Positions 55,521 to 64,000 of a stretch of 64,000 nucleotides of DNA are shown here, one piece after another. The stretch is taken from assembly GCF_000013085.1 (NCBI RefSeq), contig NC_007643.1:381001-445000 (forward strand), read 5' to 3'. How positions within the stretch are numbered: the first letter of the stretch is position 1; every line of letters begins with the position of its first letter. The notes under the pieces are model-generated. The model saw only the letters and a list, made by a program, of their open reading frames with translations, had not been told where the DNA came from and did no database searches. The translations under genes were made by a program, and so were the position numbers. Origin of the DNA: Rhodospirillum rubrum ATCC 11170 (lineage in GTDB: Bacteria; Pseudomonadota; Alphaproteobacteria; Rhodospirillales; Rhodospirillaceae).

Positions 55521-56339
55521 TTAATGCTTGACGTCGCGCCAGATCGCCAGCTTCAGCGCCAGCAACATGGCGGTCAGAACGCCCAGGAACAGCAGAACCT
55601 TGAGACCCAGCGACTTGCGGGCATCGAGTTCCGGCTCGGCCGCCCAGTTCAGATAGGCGACGACGTCCTGAGCCATCTGATCCTTGGTGGCGGCGGTGCC
55701 GTCCTCATAGGTGATGAGGTCGTCCATCAGCGGCGGCGGCATCGAGATGGCGTGGCCGGGGAAGTAGTCGTTGAAGTACTTCGCCTCGTTGAAGGCGACC
55801 TCGAGACCCTTCTCCTGCTGCTGCTTGACCCACCATTCGGCCGGCTCGCCCGGGCTGTCGGACGCATAGCCTTCAAGCAGGCTGTAGATGTAGTTCGGAC
55901 CGCCGGGGCGGGCCTTGGCAAGCAGCGACAGGTCGGGCGGCGCCGCCCCGCCATTGGCCGCGGCGGCGGCCTTGTCGTTGGCGAAGGGCGAGGGGATATG
56001 GTCGGCCGGGGTGCCCGGACGGGTGAACATATCGCCGTTGTCGTCGGGACCGGCCGGGAATTCCTTCTCGGCGGCCAGCTCCTTGATGCGGTCCTCGGAG
56101 AAACCAAGGGCGCTCAGGTTGCGATAGGCCACGCGCTTCATGCCATGGCAGGTGCTGCAGACCTCATGGAAAACCTGGAAGCCGCGCTGAAGCTGGGGCT
56201 GGTCATAGCGTCCGAAGATGCCCTTCCAGCTCCAATCCTGCTTGTGCAGGGAAACCCCGCCTTCGTTGGCCTGGGCCGCGCCGCCGATGGCCAGGACCAT
56301 GCCGGCGGCCACTAGGGCCCGTTTGACGATCGTAGTCAT
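55521..56339 (-). CDS. petC: Cytochrome c1 of the bc1 complex
   Basis: A 272-residue protein with a signal peptide (residues 1-24, ending AAQA) and heme c site CSTCHGMKRV. LLEGYASDSPGEPAEW and the C-terminal anchor VLLFLGVLTAMLLALKLAIW are typical. It accepts electrons from the Rieske protein and passes them to a soluble cytochrome. Third gene of petABC. Confidence 0.94.
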   Translation of the reverse strand: MTTIVKRALVAAGMVLAIGGAAQANEGGVSLHKQDWSWKGIFGRYDQPQLQRGFQVFHEVCSTCHGMKRVAYRNLSALGFSEDRIKELAAEKEFPAGPDDNGDMFTRPGTPADHIPSPFANDKAAAAANGGAAPPDLSLLAKARPGGPNYIYSLLEGYASDSPGEPAEWWVKQQQEKGLEVAFNEAKYFNDYFPGHAISMPPPLMDDLITYEDGTAATKDQMAQDVVAYLNWAAEPELDARKSLGLKVLLFLGVLTAMLLALKLAIWRDVKH

Positions 56340-56365
56340 CTCTCGTCGATCCTCTCGTGCTGCCG

Positions 56366-57583
56366 TCAGGCCTGGGTCGTCACCGGGGAGCTGATGCTCA
56401 CCGGCAGCGGCTTGGGCTTCTCGAACCAACCCACCAGCGGGGTGATGACCAGGAAGTGCAGGAAATAATAGATGGTCGCGAGCTGGGTGATGGTCACATA
56501 GGGCTCCTCGGCGGGCATGGCGCCCAGGTAACCGAGCAGCAGGCAGTCGGCCAGGAAGACCCAGAAGAAGCCCTTGAACACCGGACGGAAGGTCGCGGAG
56601 CGCACTTTCGAGGTATCGAGCCAGGGCAGCACGAACAAGATCAAGATGGCCCCGAACATCGCCAGCACGCCGCCCAGCTTGTCGGGAACGGCCCGCAAGA
56701 TGGCGTAGAACGGCAGGAAGTACCATTCCGGAACGATGTGGGTCGGCGTCACCATCGGGTTGGCCGGGATGTAGTTGTCGGGTTCGCCAAAGAAATTGGG
56801 GGCGAAGAAGACAAAGAAGCAGAATACCATCAGGAAGATGCCAAGACCGAAGGCATCCTTCACCGTGTAGTACGGGTGGAAGGGGATGGTATCGAACGGA
56901 CCCTTGGCGTCGATGCCCAGGGGGTTGTTCGACTTCTTCACGTGCAGCGCCCACATGTGCAGGAACACGACCGCGAACAACAGCATCGGGAACAGATAGT
57001 GCAGCGAGAAGAAGCGGTTGAGCGTCGGGTTATCAACGCTGAAGCCACCCCAGAGCAAGGTCACGATGTCGTCGCCGACGACGGGAATCGCCGAGAACAG
57101 ATTGGTGATCACCGTGGCGCCCCAGAACGACATCTGGCCCCAGGGCAAGACATAGCCCATGAAGGCGGTCGCCATCATCAGCAGCAGAATGACCAGACCC
57201 AGCCACCACAGAACTTCGCGGGGCGGCTTGTAGGATCCGTAATAGAGGCCGCGGAACATGTGCACATAGACGACGATGAAGAACATCGAAGCGCCATTGG
57301 CGTGCATGTAGCGCATCAGCCAGCCGTAATTCACGTCGCGCATGATGCGCTCGACGGAATCGAAGGCGTGGTCGACATGGGCGGTATAGCTCATCGCCAG
57401 GAAAATACCCGTGGCGATCATGATGATCATGGCGATACCGGCCAGCGAGCCGAAATTCCAAAAGTAATTGAGGTTGCGCGGAGCCGGGTAGACGACCAGT
57501 TCCTTGTGCGCCACGGTCAAGACCGGAAGCCGCTCATCGAACCACTTGAGGGCCTTGTTGTTCCAACGCGGAGGGGTATACAT
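56366..57583 (-). CDS. petB: Cytochrome b of the bc1 complex
   Basis: A 405-residue membrane protein with eight helices and two b-type heme sites. The paired histidines are in helices II and IV ([20 protein letters not shown], and [14 protein letters not shown]). The Qo-site motif is PEWYF. It starts 13 bp after petA. It oxidises quinol at the Qo site. Confidence 0.95.
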   Translation of the reverse strand: MYTPPRWNNKALKWFDERLPVLTVAHKELVVYPAPRNLNYFWNFGSLAGIAMIIMIATGIFLAMSYTAHVDHAFDSVERIMRDVNYGWLMRYMHANGASMFFIVVYVHMFRGLYYGSYKPPREVLWWLGLVILLLMMATAFMGYVLPWGQMSFWGATVITNLFSAIPVVGDDIVTLLWGGFSVDNPTLNRFFSLHYLFPMLLFAVVFLHMWALHVKKSNNPLGIDAKGPFDTIPFHPYYTVKDAFGLGIFLMVFCFFVFFAPNFFGEPDNYIPANPMVTPTHIVPEWYFLPFYAILRAVPDKLGGVLAMFGAILILFVLPWLDTSKVRSATFRPVFKGFFWVFLADCLLLGYLGAMPAEEPYVTITQLATIYYFLHFLVITPLVGWFEKPKPLPVSISSPVTTQA

Positions 57584-57596
57584 CGTCGGGCAGCTC

Positions 57597-58148
57597 CTAA
57601 CCGATCAGAACCGTGGTGTCGTCCGTGAAAGCATACGGCGGCACCGGGAGGTTCAGGGGGGCGGGACCCTTGCGGATACGGCCGGCGGAATCGTAATGCG
57701 ACCCATGGCAGGGGCAGAACCACCCATCGAAGTCGCCTTTGGGGTCGCCCGCCTTCTGGCCCAGCGGAATGCAGCCCAGATGCGTGCAGACGCCGACCAT
57801 GACCAACCATTGGGCCTGTTGCACCCGGGCCTCGTCGGTTTGCGGATCGCGCAGCGTCGCGGGATCGACCGCGCGCGCCTCGTCGATTTCCTTTTGGGTG
57901 CGGTGGCGGACGAAAACCGGTTTGCCGCGCCAGGTAACGGTAATCGCCTGACCTTCGGCAATGGCCGACACATCCACTTCCGTGGAGGCGAGAGCCAGCG
58001 TGTCAGCGGCGGGATTCATGAAATCGATGAACGGCCAAACGGCCAGGGCGACGCCAACGGCGCCCACGGCGGTCGTGCCATAAATCAGGAAGTCGCGGCG
58101 TGATGACTCTCCGCCCGGTGTCGAGGCGGTGTGTTCGGCTTCAGCCAT
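57597..58148 (-). CDS. petA: Rieske iron-sulfur protein of the bc1 complex
   Basis: A 183-residue protein with a Tat-type N terminus ([18 protein letters not shown]) that serves as its membrane anchor. The [2Fe-2S] ligands are in CTHLGC and CPCHGSHYD. The start at ATG 58148 (MAEAEHTAS) is preceded by GAGGAAAC. First gene of petABC. Confidence 0.95.
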   Translation of the reverse strand: MAEAEHTASTPGGESSRRDFLIYGTTAVGAVGVALAVWPFIDFMNPAADTLALASTEVDVSAIAEGQAITVTWRGKPVFVRHRTQKEIDEARAVDPATLRDPQTDEARVQQAQWLVMVGVCTHLGCIPLGQKAGDPKGDFDGWFCPCHGSHYDSAGRIRKGPAPLNLPVPPYAFTDDTTVLIG

Positions 58149-58509
58149 CCTGGTTTCCTCTCTCTTGCCTTCGCCTAGAGGACAAGTCTCGACCCCTCGG
58201 AGACAACCGCGGCAAGAAATTAGGTATAGGACGCCCCCCCTGTGATATGAGGGGCTGCCCCGCCCTGGATGCCGAGTCGACTCCGATAATCCCCCACGAT
58301 CAACCGGGCCGCGACCGCCATATTCCGTTCCAGTCCGCCCCTTTGACACTCGGGACGGAGCCCCCGAAACGGCCCTCCGATACCCCGTGCTGGCAAGCAC
58401 GGACCATTGCGGCGGGACGGGCGCGGATATAAAGCAAATCCCTGGTTCTGAAAAGAACAAAGATGTTTTGCGCGCTCTGGCACGCCTTGGCAATGACGAA
58501 GGTCAAACG
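58149..58509. promoter_or_regulatory. Intergenic region between divergent petABC and trmL
   Basis: 361 bp that must hold both promoters. A TTGACA at about 58344 lies on the trmL strand without a convincing -10 at standard distance. No gene is supported here. Confidence 0.4.
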
Positions 58510-58992
58510 ATGGTCCGACTAGCTCTCTACCAGCCCGATATTCCACAAAATGCCGGCACCATATTAAGGTTGGGCGCCTGTTTAGGGGTCGAGGTCGATC
58601 TCATAGAGCCTTGCGGCTTTGTCCTAGACGATCGTCGCCTACGCCGCGCCGGAATGGACTATCTCGAACGCGCCGCTCTTGTGCGTCATTCGTCCTGGTC
58701 GAATTTCGTCTCTGGGCTGGCCGACGAAGCCCGCCTGATCTTGCTGACAACGCAAGCGAGCGCGTTTCATGCCGAAACTATCTTTCAGCCCAACGACGTG
58801 TTGTTGTTGGGCCGAGAGAGCGCGGGCGTTCCCCCCGAGGTCCACGAGCGCGCCGACCTGCGCATCCGGGTTCCGATGGTTCCCGGCGTGCGCTCGCTCA
58901 ACATCGCCGTCACCGCCGCCCTGGTGCTCGGCGAGGCCCTGCGCCAGACCGCAAGCTGGCCGCAAGACGCCTCCCGGGGAGGGGCGGTCTGA
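58510..58992 (+). CDS. trmL: tRNA (cytidine(34)-2'-O)-methyltransferase
   Basis: A 160-residue SPOUT methyltransferase that modifies the wobble base of tRNA-Leu. Family motifs are LYQPDIPQNAGTILRLGACL at the N terminus, LLLGRESAGVPPEV for motif 2 and VPGVRSLNIAVTAALVLGEA for motif 3 in the SAM-binding knot. ATG 58510 is chosen because the fold starts there. Confidence 0.92.
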   Translation: MVRLALYQPDIPQNAGTILRLGACLGVEVDLIEPCGFVLDDRRLRRAGMDYLERAALVRHSSWSNFVSGLADEARLILLTTQASAFHAETIFQPNDVLLLGRESAGVPPEVHERADLRIRVPMVPGVRSLNIAVTAALVLGEALRQTASWPQDASRGGAV

Positions 58993-58993
58993 T

Positions 58994-60445
58994 CTATAGC
59001 GGTTCCACGCCCTTGATCGGGGCGGGCGGTTCGTCGGCGGCCCCGTCCCGCCAAGTGGCGAGCCAGGCCAGCATCTCGTCCCGCCCGGCCTGGCAGCCGC
59101 CCTCAAGCCAGCGTCCGCGCAGGGCCGCCAGGGCTTCGCCGACGGCCGGCCCCTTCAGCCCGCAGGCCAGGGCGTCGCGCCCGCCCAAGGGAAAGGTCGG
59201 CGCCGTCCAGCCCAGGGCGGTCTCGATCAAGGCCCGCCAGCGCGCGGTGCGTTCGGCCCGGGGATAAGGGCCCTTGCCGCGCTCGGCCGCCCAGCGCAGC
59301 AAGGCCCTGTCGATCACCAGATCCTTGCCCTCGCCATCAAGCAGGCGGCGCAGGGCGCCCTCGCCGGCATCGGGATCGGGCCAGCGCCCGGCCGGGGCGT
59401 CGAGCATGCCGGTAAGCCGGGCGGTCTCGGCCCGCGACAGGCGCAAGCGGGCGCCCAGGGCCGCGCCCGAGTCCCGGCTTGGGTCAGAACCGGCGACGGC
59501 GGATAGCGCCGGGGGACCGGAACCGGCGGACAGCGCCGGGGGACCGACGACGCAGGCCAACCGGCGCAAGGGATCGGCGCCCAGGCCGGGCAGCATCAAG
59601 CCCCGGGTTTCCAGCAGGGTCAGCATGCGCAAATTGGTGACGTCGCCGGCTTCGGGCAGAACCCGTTCCAGCACGTGAACGCCGCGCATCGCCATCAGCA
59701 CCCCGGCGGGATCAGCGGTGTCGAGGATCTTCAGCAGTTCGCTGCGCACCCGTTCGGCCGACAGCCGGTCGAGTCCGGCGGCCTGGGCGGCACAGGCCGA
59801 CAGCGCGTCGGGATCGGCGGGGGGGCGGCCAAACCGGGCGTGGAAGCGGAAGAACCGCAGGATTCGCAAATAATCCTCGGCGATGCGGTCCATCGGCCGG
59901 CCGATGAAGCGCACCCATCCGGCATGCAGATCGCTGATGCCGTCGAAATAATCAAAAACCCGGCCCTCGCGGTCGGCCGACAGGGCGTTGATGGTGAAAT
60001 CGCGCCGGCCGGCGTCTTCACGGAAACTGGTGGTGAACGCCACCTCGGCATGGCGGCCATCGCAGGCGGTATCGCGGCGCAGCGTCGTCACCTCGAAAGG
60101 CTTGCCGCCGGCCACCACGGTCAGCGTGCCATGGGCAAGCCCGGTGGGCACGGCCTTCAGGCCGGCGGCTTCGATCAGGGCGATCACCCGCTCGGGCCGC
60201 TCGGTGGTGGCGATATCGATATCCATCGGCCGCAAGGGGTCGCGCCGCAGCAGGCTGTCGCGGACGCAGCCGCCAACGAAGCGGGCCTCGCCGCCCTCGG
60301 CGGTCAAGGCCGTCATCACCGCCACCGTGCGCGGATCGACCAGCCAGTCCAGGGGGCCGAGCTGACCCACCGGCGGCCGCTCGCCGGCCAGCATGGCGCC
60401 CAGGTGCCGGTCGGGACGACCCTCAATGGGGAGGCGGGGATCCAT
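58994..60445 (-). CDS. cca: CCA tRNA nucleotidyltransferase / poly(A) polymerase family protein
   Basis: A 483-residue class II nucleotidyltransferase. The palm has RFVGGCVRDSLL and the metal-binding DIDIATTE, followed by RRDFTINALSADREG and the neck helices with YLRILRFFRFHARFG. A Pro/Ser-rich insertion with a short internal duplication (GPPALSAGSGPPALSA) lies at about residue 350. It probably adds CCA to tRNA ends; a poly(A) polymerase role cannot be excluded. Confidence 0.88.
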   Translation of the reverse strand: MDPRLPIEGRPDRHLGAMLAGERPPVGQLGPLDWLVDPRTVAVMTALTAEGGEARFVGGCVRDSLLRRDPLRPMDIDIATTERPERVIALIEAAGLKAVPTGLAHGTLTVVAGGKPFEVTTLRRDTACDGRHAEVAFTTSFREDAGRRDFTINALSADREGRVFDYFDGISDLHAGWVRFIGRPMDRIAEDYLRILRFFRFHARFGRPPADPDALSACAAQAAGLDRLSAERVRSELLKILDTADPAGVLMAMRGVHVLERVLPEAGDVTNLRMLTLLETRGLMLPGLGADPLRRLACVVGPPALSAGSGPPALSAVAGSDPSRDSGAALGARLRLSRAETARLTGMLDAPAGRWPDPDAGEGALRRLLDGEGKDLVIDRALLRWAAERGKGPYPRAERTARWRALIETALGWTAPTFPLGGRDALACGLKGPAVGEALAALRGRWLEGGCQAGRDEMLAWLATWRDGAADEPPAPIKGVEPL

Positions 60446-60767
60446 ATCCTGCGTCGCCTTTGGAAGAAGGGGGCGCCGGAGCGGCTGGCGACGCCGCTGG
60501 CGGGGATTGGCCGGGAAGGGTGGCGCGCTGGGGAGTATAGACCGTTCCCGGCGGGTCGCCCTGACCGGCATAGAACCATAGCAGTCCGAAGGCCAGCATC
60601 AGCAGCAGGCCGATGGCGGCCAGCACTCCGCCCAGCGGAACCACCGGCCGCACATCGGGATCAAGCCCCTCGCGCAGGCGCTTGGCCCGGTACCAGCGCG
60701 TCCAGATCAACCAGACCACAAAAGGGATGACGACGGGCAGCAGCAGGGCGCTGAGGGCCTGGATCAT
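60423..60767 (-). CDS. DUF6111-type membrane protein
   Basis: A 114-residue protein with two hydrophobic helices (about residues 3-22 and 44-68) and a proline-rich tail. The layout and position between a NUDIX gene and cca fit the alphaproteobacterial DUF6111 family. Function unknown. It overlaps cca by 23 bp and the NUDIX gene by 4 bp. Confidence 0.7.
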   Translation of the reverse strand: MIQALSALLLPVVIPFVVWLIWTRWYRAKRLREGLDPDVRPVVPLGGVLAAIGLLLMLAFGLLWFYAGQGDPPGTVYTPQRATLPGQSPPAASPAAPAPPSSKGDAGYGSPPPH

Positions 60768-61495
60768 CCGACCTCGCCTTCGCCCTCGGTTCTGCCAAGC
60801 ACGGCGTGGAGGTTCATCAACATGGCCGCCGTCGCTCCCCAGATATAATGTTCGCGATAGGGCATCGCATAGAAGGCCCGCCGCTCGCCTTTGACCTGCC
60901 GGGTCTCGCGGCGGTGATTGGCGCCATCGAGAACGAAGGCCAGCGGCACTTCAAAGGCGTCCTCGACCTCGAAGGGATCGGGGATCAGGCGAAAGGGCGG
61001 GCTGACGACGCCAACGATCGGCGTCACGCGAAAGCCGGTCACCGTCACATAATCGTCAAGCCGGCCAAGAATGTCCACCAGCGAGGCCGGTAGGCCGATC
61101 TCCTCGGTCGCTTCGCGCAGGGCCGTGGCCTCGGCGCTGGCGTCCTCGGGCTCGCTCCGTCCCCCGGGAAAGGCGATCTGTCCGGCGTGATTGGCCAAAT
61201 GGGCGGTGCGACGGGTGAGCAGCAGGCTGGGCGCGCCCGGGTGATCGACCAGCGGCACCAGAACGGCGGCCGGCCGGCAGCCCTCGGGGGGGCGTTGAAA
61301 GCCCGAAGGCGCCGTGCCGCCCAAGTCTCCCGATACCGCCCAGTCCGAGCGCTTGCCCAGGCCCTTGCCCGCCGCCAGCTTCCGGCGTAACAGGGCGCGA
61401 TCAAGCAGCCCGGAGGACCACGGCCGATCGGGCCCCTGGGCGGCGGATCGGGAAAGCCCCGCGCCCCGATCCGCCGTTCCTTCGCCGTTTTCCAT
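60764..61495 (-). CDS. NUDIX hydrolase, CoA-pyrophosphatase type
   Basis: A 243-residue hydrolase. The NUDIX box is complete: GGRSEPEDASAEATALREAT then EEIGL, with the upstream ANHAGQIAFPG that is typical for CoA/NADH diphosphatases (NudL-like). The start is uncertain: ATG 61495 is taken, but the frame is open to 61573. Confidence 0.85.
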   Translation of the reverse strand: MENGEGTADRGAGLSRSAAQGPDRPWSSGLLDRALLRRKLAAGKGLGKRSDWAVSGDLGGTAPSGFQRPPEGCRPAAVLVPLVDHPGAPSLLLTRRTAHLANHAGQIAFPGGRSEPEDASAEATALREATEEIGLPASLVDILGRLDDYVTVTGFRVTPIVGVVSPPFRLIPDPFEVEDAFEVPLAFVLDGANHRRETRQVKGERRAFYAMPYREHYIWGATAAMLMNLHAVLGRTEGEGEVG

Positions 61496-61527
61496 CCCGT
61501 CCCCAACCCGCGGCCCAAGGCCTGCGC

Positions 61528-62103
61528 TTACTCCTGAAGGCTGCCCAACGAAAAGAACAGCCCGTCGCTCCATACCCCGTAATCGCGACCATCGGGGCCG
61601 TCGCGTTCGACGCCGCGGGCGACCAGATCGTAATAGACCGCCCGCGTCAGCCGGGCATCGAGACCCGGACGCACCTGGACATAGGGCGAAGGCTCGCCGC
61701 TCACCGGGTCGATTTCAACGCGCAGCGGATGATCGCCATCCACCGTCACGATTTCGTCCACATTGGTGCGGAAACTCAGCACCTGATTTTCACAGCACCC
61801 CGAACGGAACAGCTCGACGGCCAGGAAAGGCGCATCCTCGACCTCGATGCTTCCCCGCTCGCAAGGCGTTATCAACCAGAAGCTTCCATCGGCCATGCGC
61901 CGTAGGACCGAGGCGAAAAGACAAACCATCTCCTTGCGCTGGATCGGCGATCCTCGGTAATGCCAGACGCCGTCACGATCGATACGAATCGGAATCTCGC
62001 CGCAGACGATCGGCTCGATCTGCTCGCAATCGAACGCGGGCATGCCGGCCGGGGGCTGGTCCTTGGGGAGGGGGCTTTTCGCCGGGGTGGTGCGTTCGTG
62101 CAT
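61528..62103 (-). CDS. DUF1285 family protein
   Basis: A 191-residue protein with the DUF1285 pattern (IPIRIDRDGVWHYRGSPIQR near the N terminus, then FWLITPCERGSIEVEDAPF). Structures in this family show a small beta-rich ligand-binding fold; the role is unknown. ATG 62127 is an alternative start. Divergent from the moxR gene. Confidence 0.82.
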   Translation of the reverse strand: MHERTTPAKSPLPKDQPPAGMPAFDCEQIEPIVCGEIPIRIDRDGVWHYRGSPIQRKEMVCLFASVLRRMADGSFWLITPCERGSIEVEDAPFLAVELFRSGCCENQVLSFRTNVDEIVTVDGDHPLRVEIDPVSGEPSPYVQVRPGLDARLTRAVYYDLVARGVERDGPDGRDYGVWSDGLFFSLGSLQE

Positions 62104-62154
62104 CACGAGACTTACATTACCTTTCATCGGGACCCAGAAACCGCGGAGGCATCC

Positions 62155-63165
62155 TTGAGCGCCACATTCTCACCAACCGCCGTCACGGATCTAAAAGACA
62201 TCCAAGACGTAGAAAGGCTGATGGGCCGAATCAAGGAGGCGCGCGCCGCCGTCGGCGAGGTGATCTTCGGACAGGAGGCCGTTGTCGACGAGGTTCTCGT
62301 CACTTTGCTGGCCGGAGGCCATGCCCTGCTCATCGGTCTTCCCGGGCTGGCCAAGACCAAACTGGTGCAGACGCTGGGCACGGTTGTCGGGCTTCGCGAC
62401 AAGCGGGTGCAGTTCACCCCCGACCTAATGCCCGCCGATATCCTGGGCTCGGAAGTGCTCGAAGAGGACGCGGCGGGGCAGCGCGGTTTCCGCTTCCTGC
62501 CCGGCCCGGTGTTTTGCCAATTGCTGATGGCCGATGAAATCAATCGCGCCTCCCCCCGCACCCAGTCCGCCCTGCTGCAGGCGATGCAGGAGCACCGCGT
62601 CAGCGTCGCGGGTCATTACCACGATCTGCCCGCTCCCTTCCATGTTCTAGCGACTCAGAACCCAATTGAGCAGGAAGGCACCTATCCCTTGCCCGAAGCC
62701 CAGCTCGACCGCTTCCTGATGCAGGTCGATGTCGGCTATCCCGACGAGGCGGCCGAACGGCGCATGTTGGCGGCGACCACCGGGGTTCACCAGCCCGAGG
62801 CGAGGGCGGTGATGACCCCGGCCGAGCTGCAGGCGGCCCAGGCCCTGGTCCGCCGGGTGCCGGTCGGCGACAGCGTCGTCGACGCCATCTTGTCGCTGGT
62901 CCGCGCCGGTCGCCCCGAGTCCTCGCCGCTGCCCGAGGTGCGTGACTGGGTGGCCTGGGGGCCGGGGCCGCGCGCCAGCCAAGCCCTGACCCTGGCGGTG
63001 CGCGCCCGCGCCCTGCTCGATGGCCGATTCGCCCCCAGCATCGAGGACGTGATCGCTTTGGCCCATCCGATCTTGCGCCACCGCATGGCCTTGTCCTTCG
63101 GGGCGCGGGCTGATGGCGTCACCCTGGGCCGGGTCGTCGACCGGCTGATCGACAAGATCGCCTGA
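62155..63165 (+). CDS. MoxR-type AAA+ ATPase
   Basis: A 336-residue chaperone-like ATPase with Walker A-like GLPGLAKTKLVQ, Walker B LLMADEINRASPRTQSALL, and sensor 1 LATQNPIEQEGTYPLPEAQL, the MoxR hallmark. It starts at TTG 62155 a few nt after CGGAGG; no ATG fits the family start. It forms the usual pair with a DUF58 gene. Confidence 0.9.
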   Translation: MSATFSPTAVTDLKDIQDVERLMGRIKEARAAVGEVIFGQEAVVDEVLVTLLAGGHALLIGLPGLAKTKLVQTLGTVVGLRDKRVQFTPDLMPADILGSEVLEEDAAGQRGFRFLPGPVFCQLLMADEINRASPRTQSALLQAMQEHRVSVAGHYHDLPAPFHVLATQNPIEQEGTYPLPEAQLDRFLMQVDVGYPDEAAERRMLAATTGVHQPEARAVMTPAELQAAQALVRRVPVGDSVVDAILSLVRAGRPESSPLPEVRDWVAWGPGPRASQALTLAVRARALLDGRFAPSIEDVIALAHPILRHRMALSFGARADGVTLGRVVDRLIDKIA

Positions 63166-63170
63166 CCGGT

Positions 63171-64000
63171 ATGGCCCCGCTCCGCCCCCCCCGTCCCGCC
63201 GCCCCCAGGCCGGCCTCGCTCCTTGACCGGGCCGAGGCGGCGGGGGCGCGGCTGCCGCCCCTGCTGGTCGCCGCCGAACGGGTCGCCAGTTCGGTGATCC
63301 ACGGCATCCACGGCCGGCGCCGCGCCGGGCCGGGCGAGGCGTTCTGGCAATTCCGCCGCTATCAGCAAGGCGATTCGCCCGCCGTCATCGATTGGCGGCG
63401 CAGCGCCAAATCCGATCCGGTCTTCGTGCGCGAATACGAATGGGAAGCCGCCCAGGCGGTCTGGCTGGGCTGCGATCTCAGCGCCTCGATGGACTATGCC
63501 AGCCGGAACGATCTGCCGACCAAGGCCTTGCGGGCCCGAGAACTGACCCTGGCCTTGGCCGTGCTGCTGGCGCGCGGCGGCGAACGCGTCGCCCTGGCCG
63601 GCCACGACAGCCGTCCCGGCCAGGGGCGGCCGGCGTTGTCGCGCATGGCTTTGGCCCTGGAACGCGGGGCGGCGGCGGGCGAGGGGGCTGCTCCGCCGCC
63701 TTCGCCGTGGTCGGCGCCGCTGGCCCGCCACGCCCGCGCCGTGATCATCGGCGATCTGCTCGACCCGGTCGAGGATCTGCGGGCGGGACTGGGGCGGATG
63801 ACGGCCAATGGCGTGACCGGCCATCTTCTTCAGGTCCTTGATCCGGCCGAGGAAACCCTGCCTTTCGAAGGGCGGGTGCGCTTCGAGGGGCTGGAGGGCG
63901 AGGCCCCGCTGCTCGCCGACCGCGTCGAGGATCTGCGCGCCCGCTATCGCCAGCGCCTGCAGGCCCACCGCGAGACCGTCGGCCTGATCGCGCGCCGCGC
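63171..64000 (+). CDS. DUF58 domain protein, 3' end outside window
   Basis: 276 visible codons of a DUF58 (von Willebrand A-like) protein. The signature is RRAGPGEAFWQFRRYQQGDS, then IDWRRSAKSDPVFVREYEWE, and the metal-site-like CDLSASMDY. MoxR-DUF58 pairs assist maturation of other complexes, often with BatA/BatB-type membrane proteins that would lie downstream. It starts 5 bp after moxR. Confidence 0.88.
   Translation, partial: MAPLRPPRPAAPRPASLLDRAEAAGARLPPLLVAAERVASSVIHGIHGRRRAGPGEAFWQFRRYQQGDSPAVIDWRRSAKSDPVFVREYEWEAAQAVWLGCDLSASMDYASRNDLPTKALRARELTLALAVLLARGGERVALAGHDSRPGQGRPALSRMALALERGAAAGEGAAPPPSPWSAPLARHARAVIIGDLLDPVEDLRAGLGRMTANGVTGHLLQVLDPAEETLPFEGRVRFEGLEGEAPLLADRVEDLRARYRQRLQAHRETVGLIARR

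Overview
The window reads as a chromosome segment of a GC-rich, metabolically versatile alphaproteobacterium. The gene set (formate-hydrogenlyase type hydrogenase-4 cluster, bc1 complex, mtnP-mtnA-class II aldolase, codon use) fits Rhodospirillum rubrum or a very close relative. This is recognition from gene content, not a database match.

Layout. 1-19444: a one-directional formate hydrogenlyase locus. It starts with an aldehyde:ferredoxin-oxidoreductase-like gene cut by the window edge. Then come the membrane and peripheral subunits of a hydrogenase-4 type complex (hyfD, B, G, C, H, E, F, I), the maturation protease hycI, the ferredoxin hydN, a cysteine-type fdhF, moaA, an FhlA-type sigma-54 activator and a sensor kinase. 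19635-29487: ordinary accessory and housekeeping genes: LysE and EamA transporters, two LysR regulators (one an OxyR with both redox cysteines), GST, Dps, a YbaK deacylase, tRNA-Ser(GCU), a methyltransferase, HxlR, SnoaL and SDR genes. 30026-48000: a genomic island of about 18 kb inserted in the 3' end of guaA. Its two ends carry the same 13-bp guaA-terminal sequence. It holds a complete type I-E CRISPR-Cas locus (cas3, cas8e, cse2, cas7, cas5, cas6e, cas1, cas2, and 41 repeats with 40 spacers), the traJ-oriT-traK part of an IncP-like mobilisation region, an iteron/DnaA-box origin with a RepA initiator, an AlpA-type regulator and a tyrosine integrase beside the right end. 47986-64000: core genes: guaA, icd, a LOG-family hydrolase, a heme oxygenase, the methylthioadenosine salvage/DHAP-shunt genes ald2-mtnA-mtnP, petABC (bc1), trmL, a CCA-adding enzyme, a NUDIX hydrolase, DUF1285, MoxR and a partial DUF58 gene.

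The most interesting part is inside the island. Between cas3 and cas8e lies a degenerate, isolated CRISPR unit. A partial repeat ends in a near-perfect crRNA 5' handle, exactly 32 nt follow, and then a second pseudo-repeat has the repeat hairpin with the same ACTC loop. This is the arrangement expected of a crRNA-like regulatory or antitoxin RNA (CreA/CreR-like). Next to it, cas8e is split by a perfect 101-bp tandem duplication that creates an ATGA stop/start junction at the border of the C-terminal domain. The array itself has two repeat alleles in blocks, with compatible changes in the hairpin stem. Together these suggest a CRISPR-Cas cassette that entered a plasmid-like integrative element, lost or displaced the element's relaxase region, and may now be off, split or self-regulated.

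Limits: all calls are from reading the sequence and from family knowledge. No searches or structure predictions were run.
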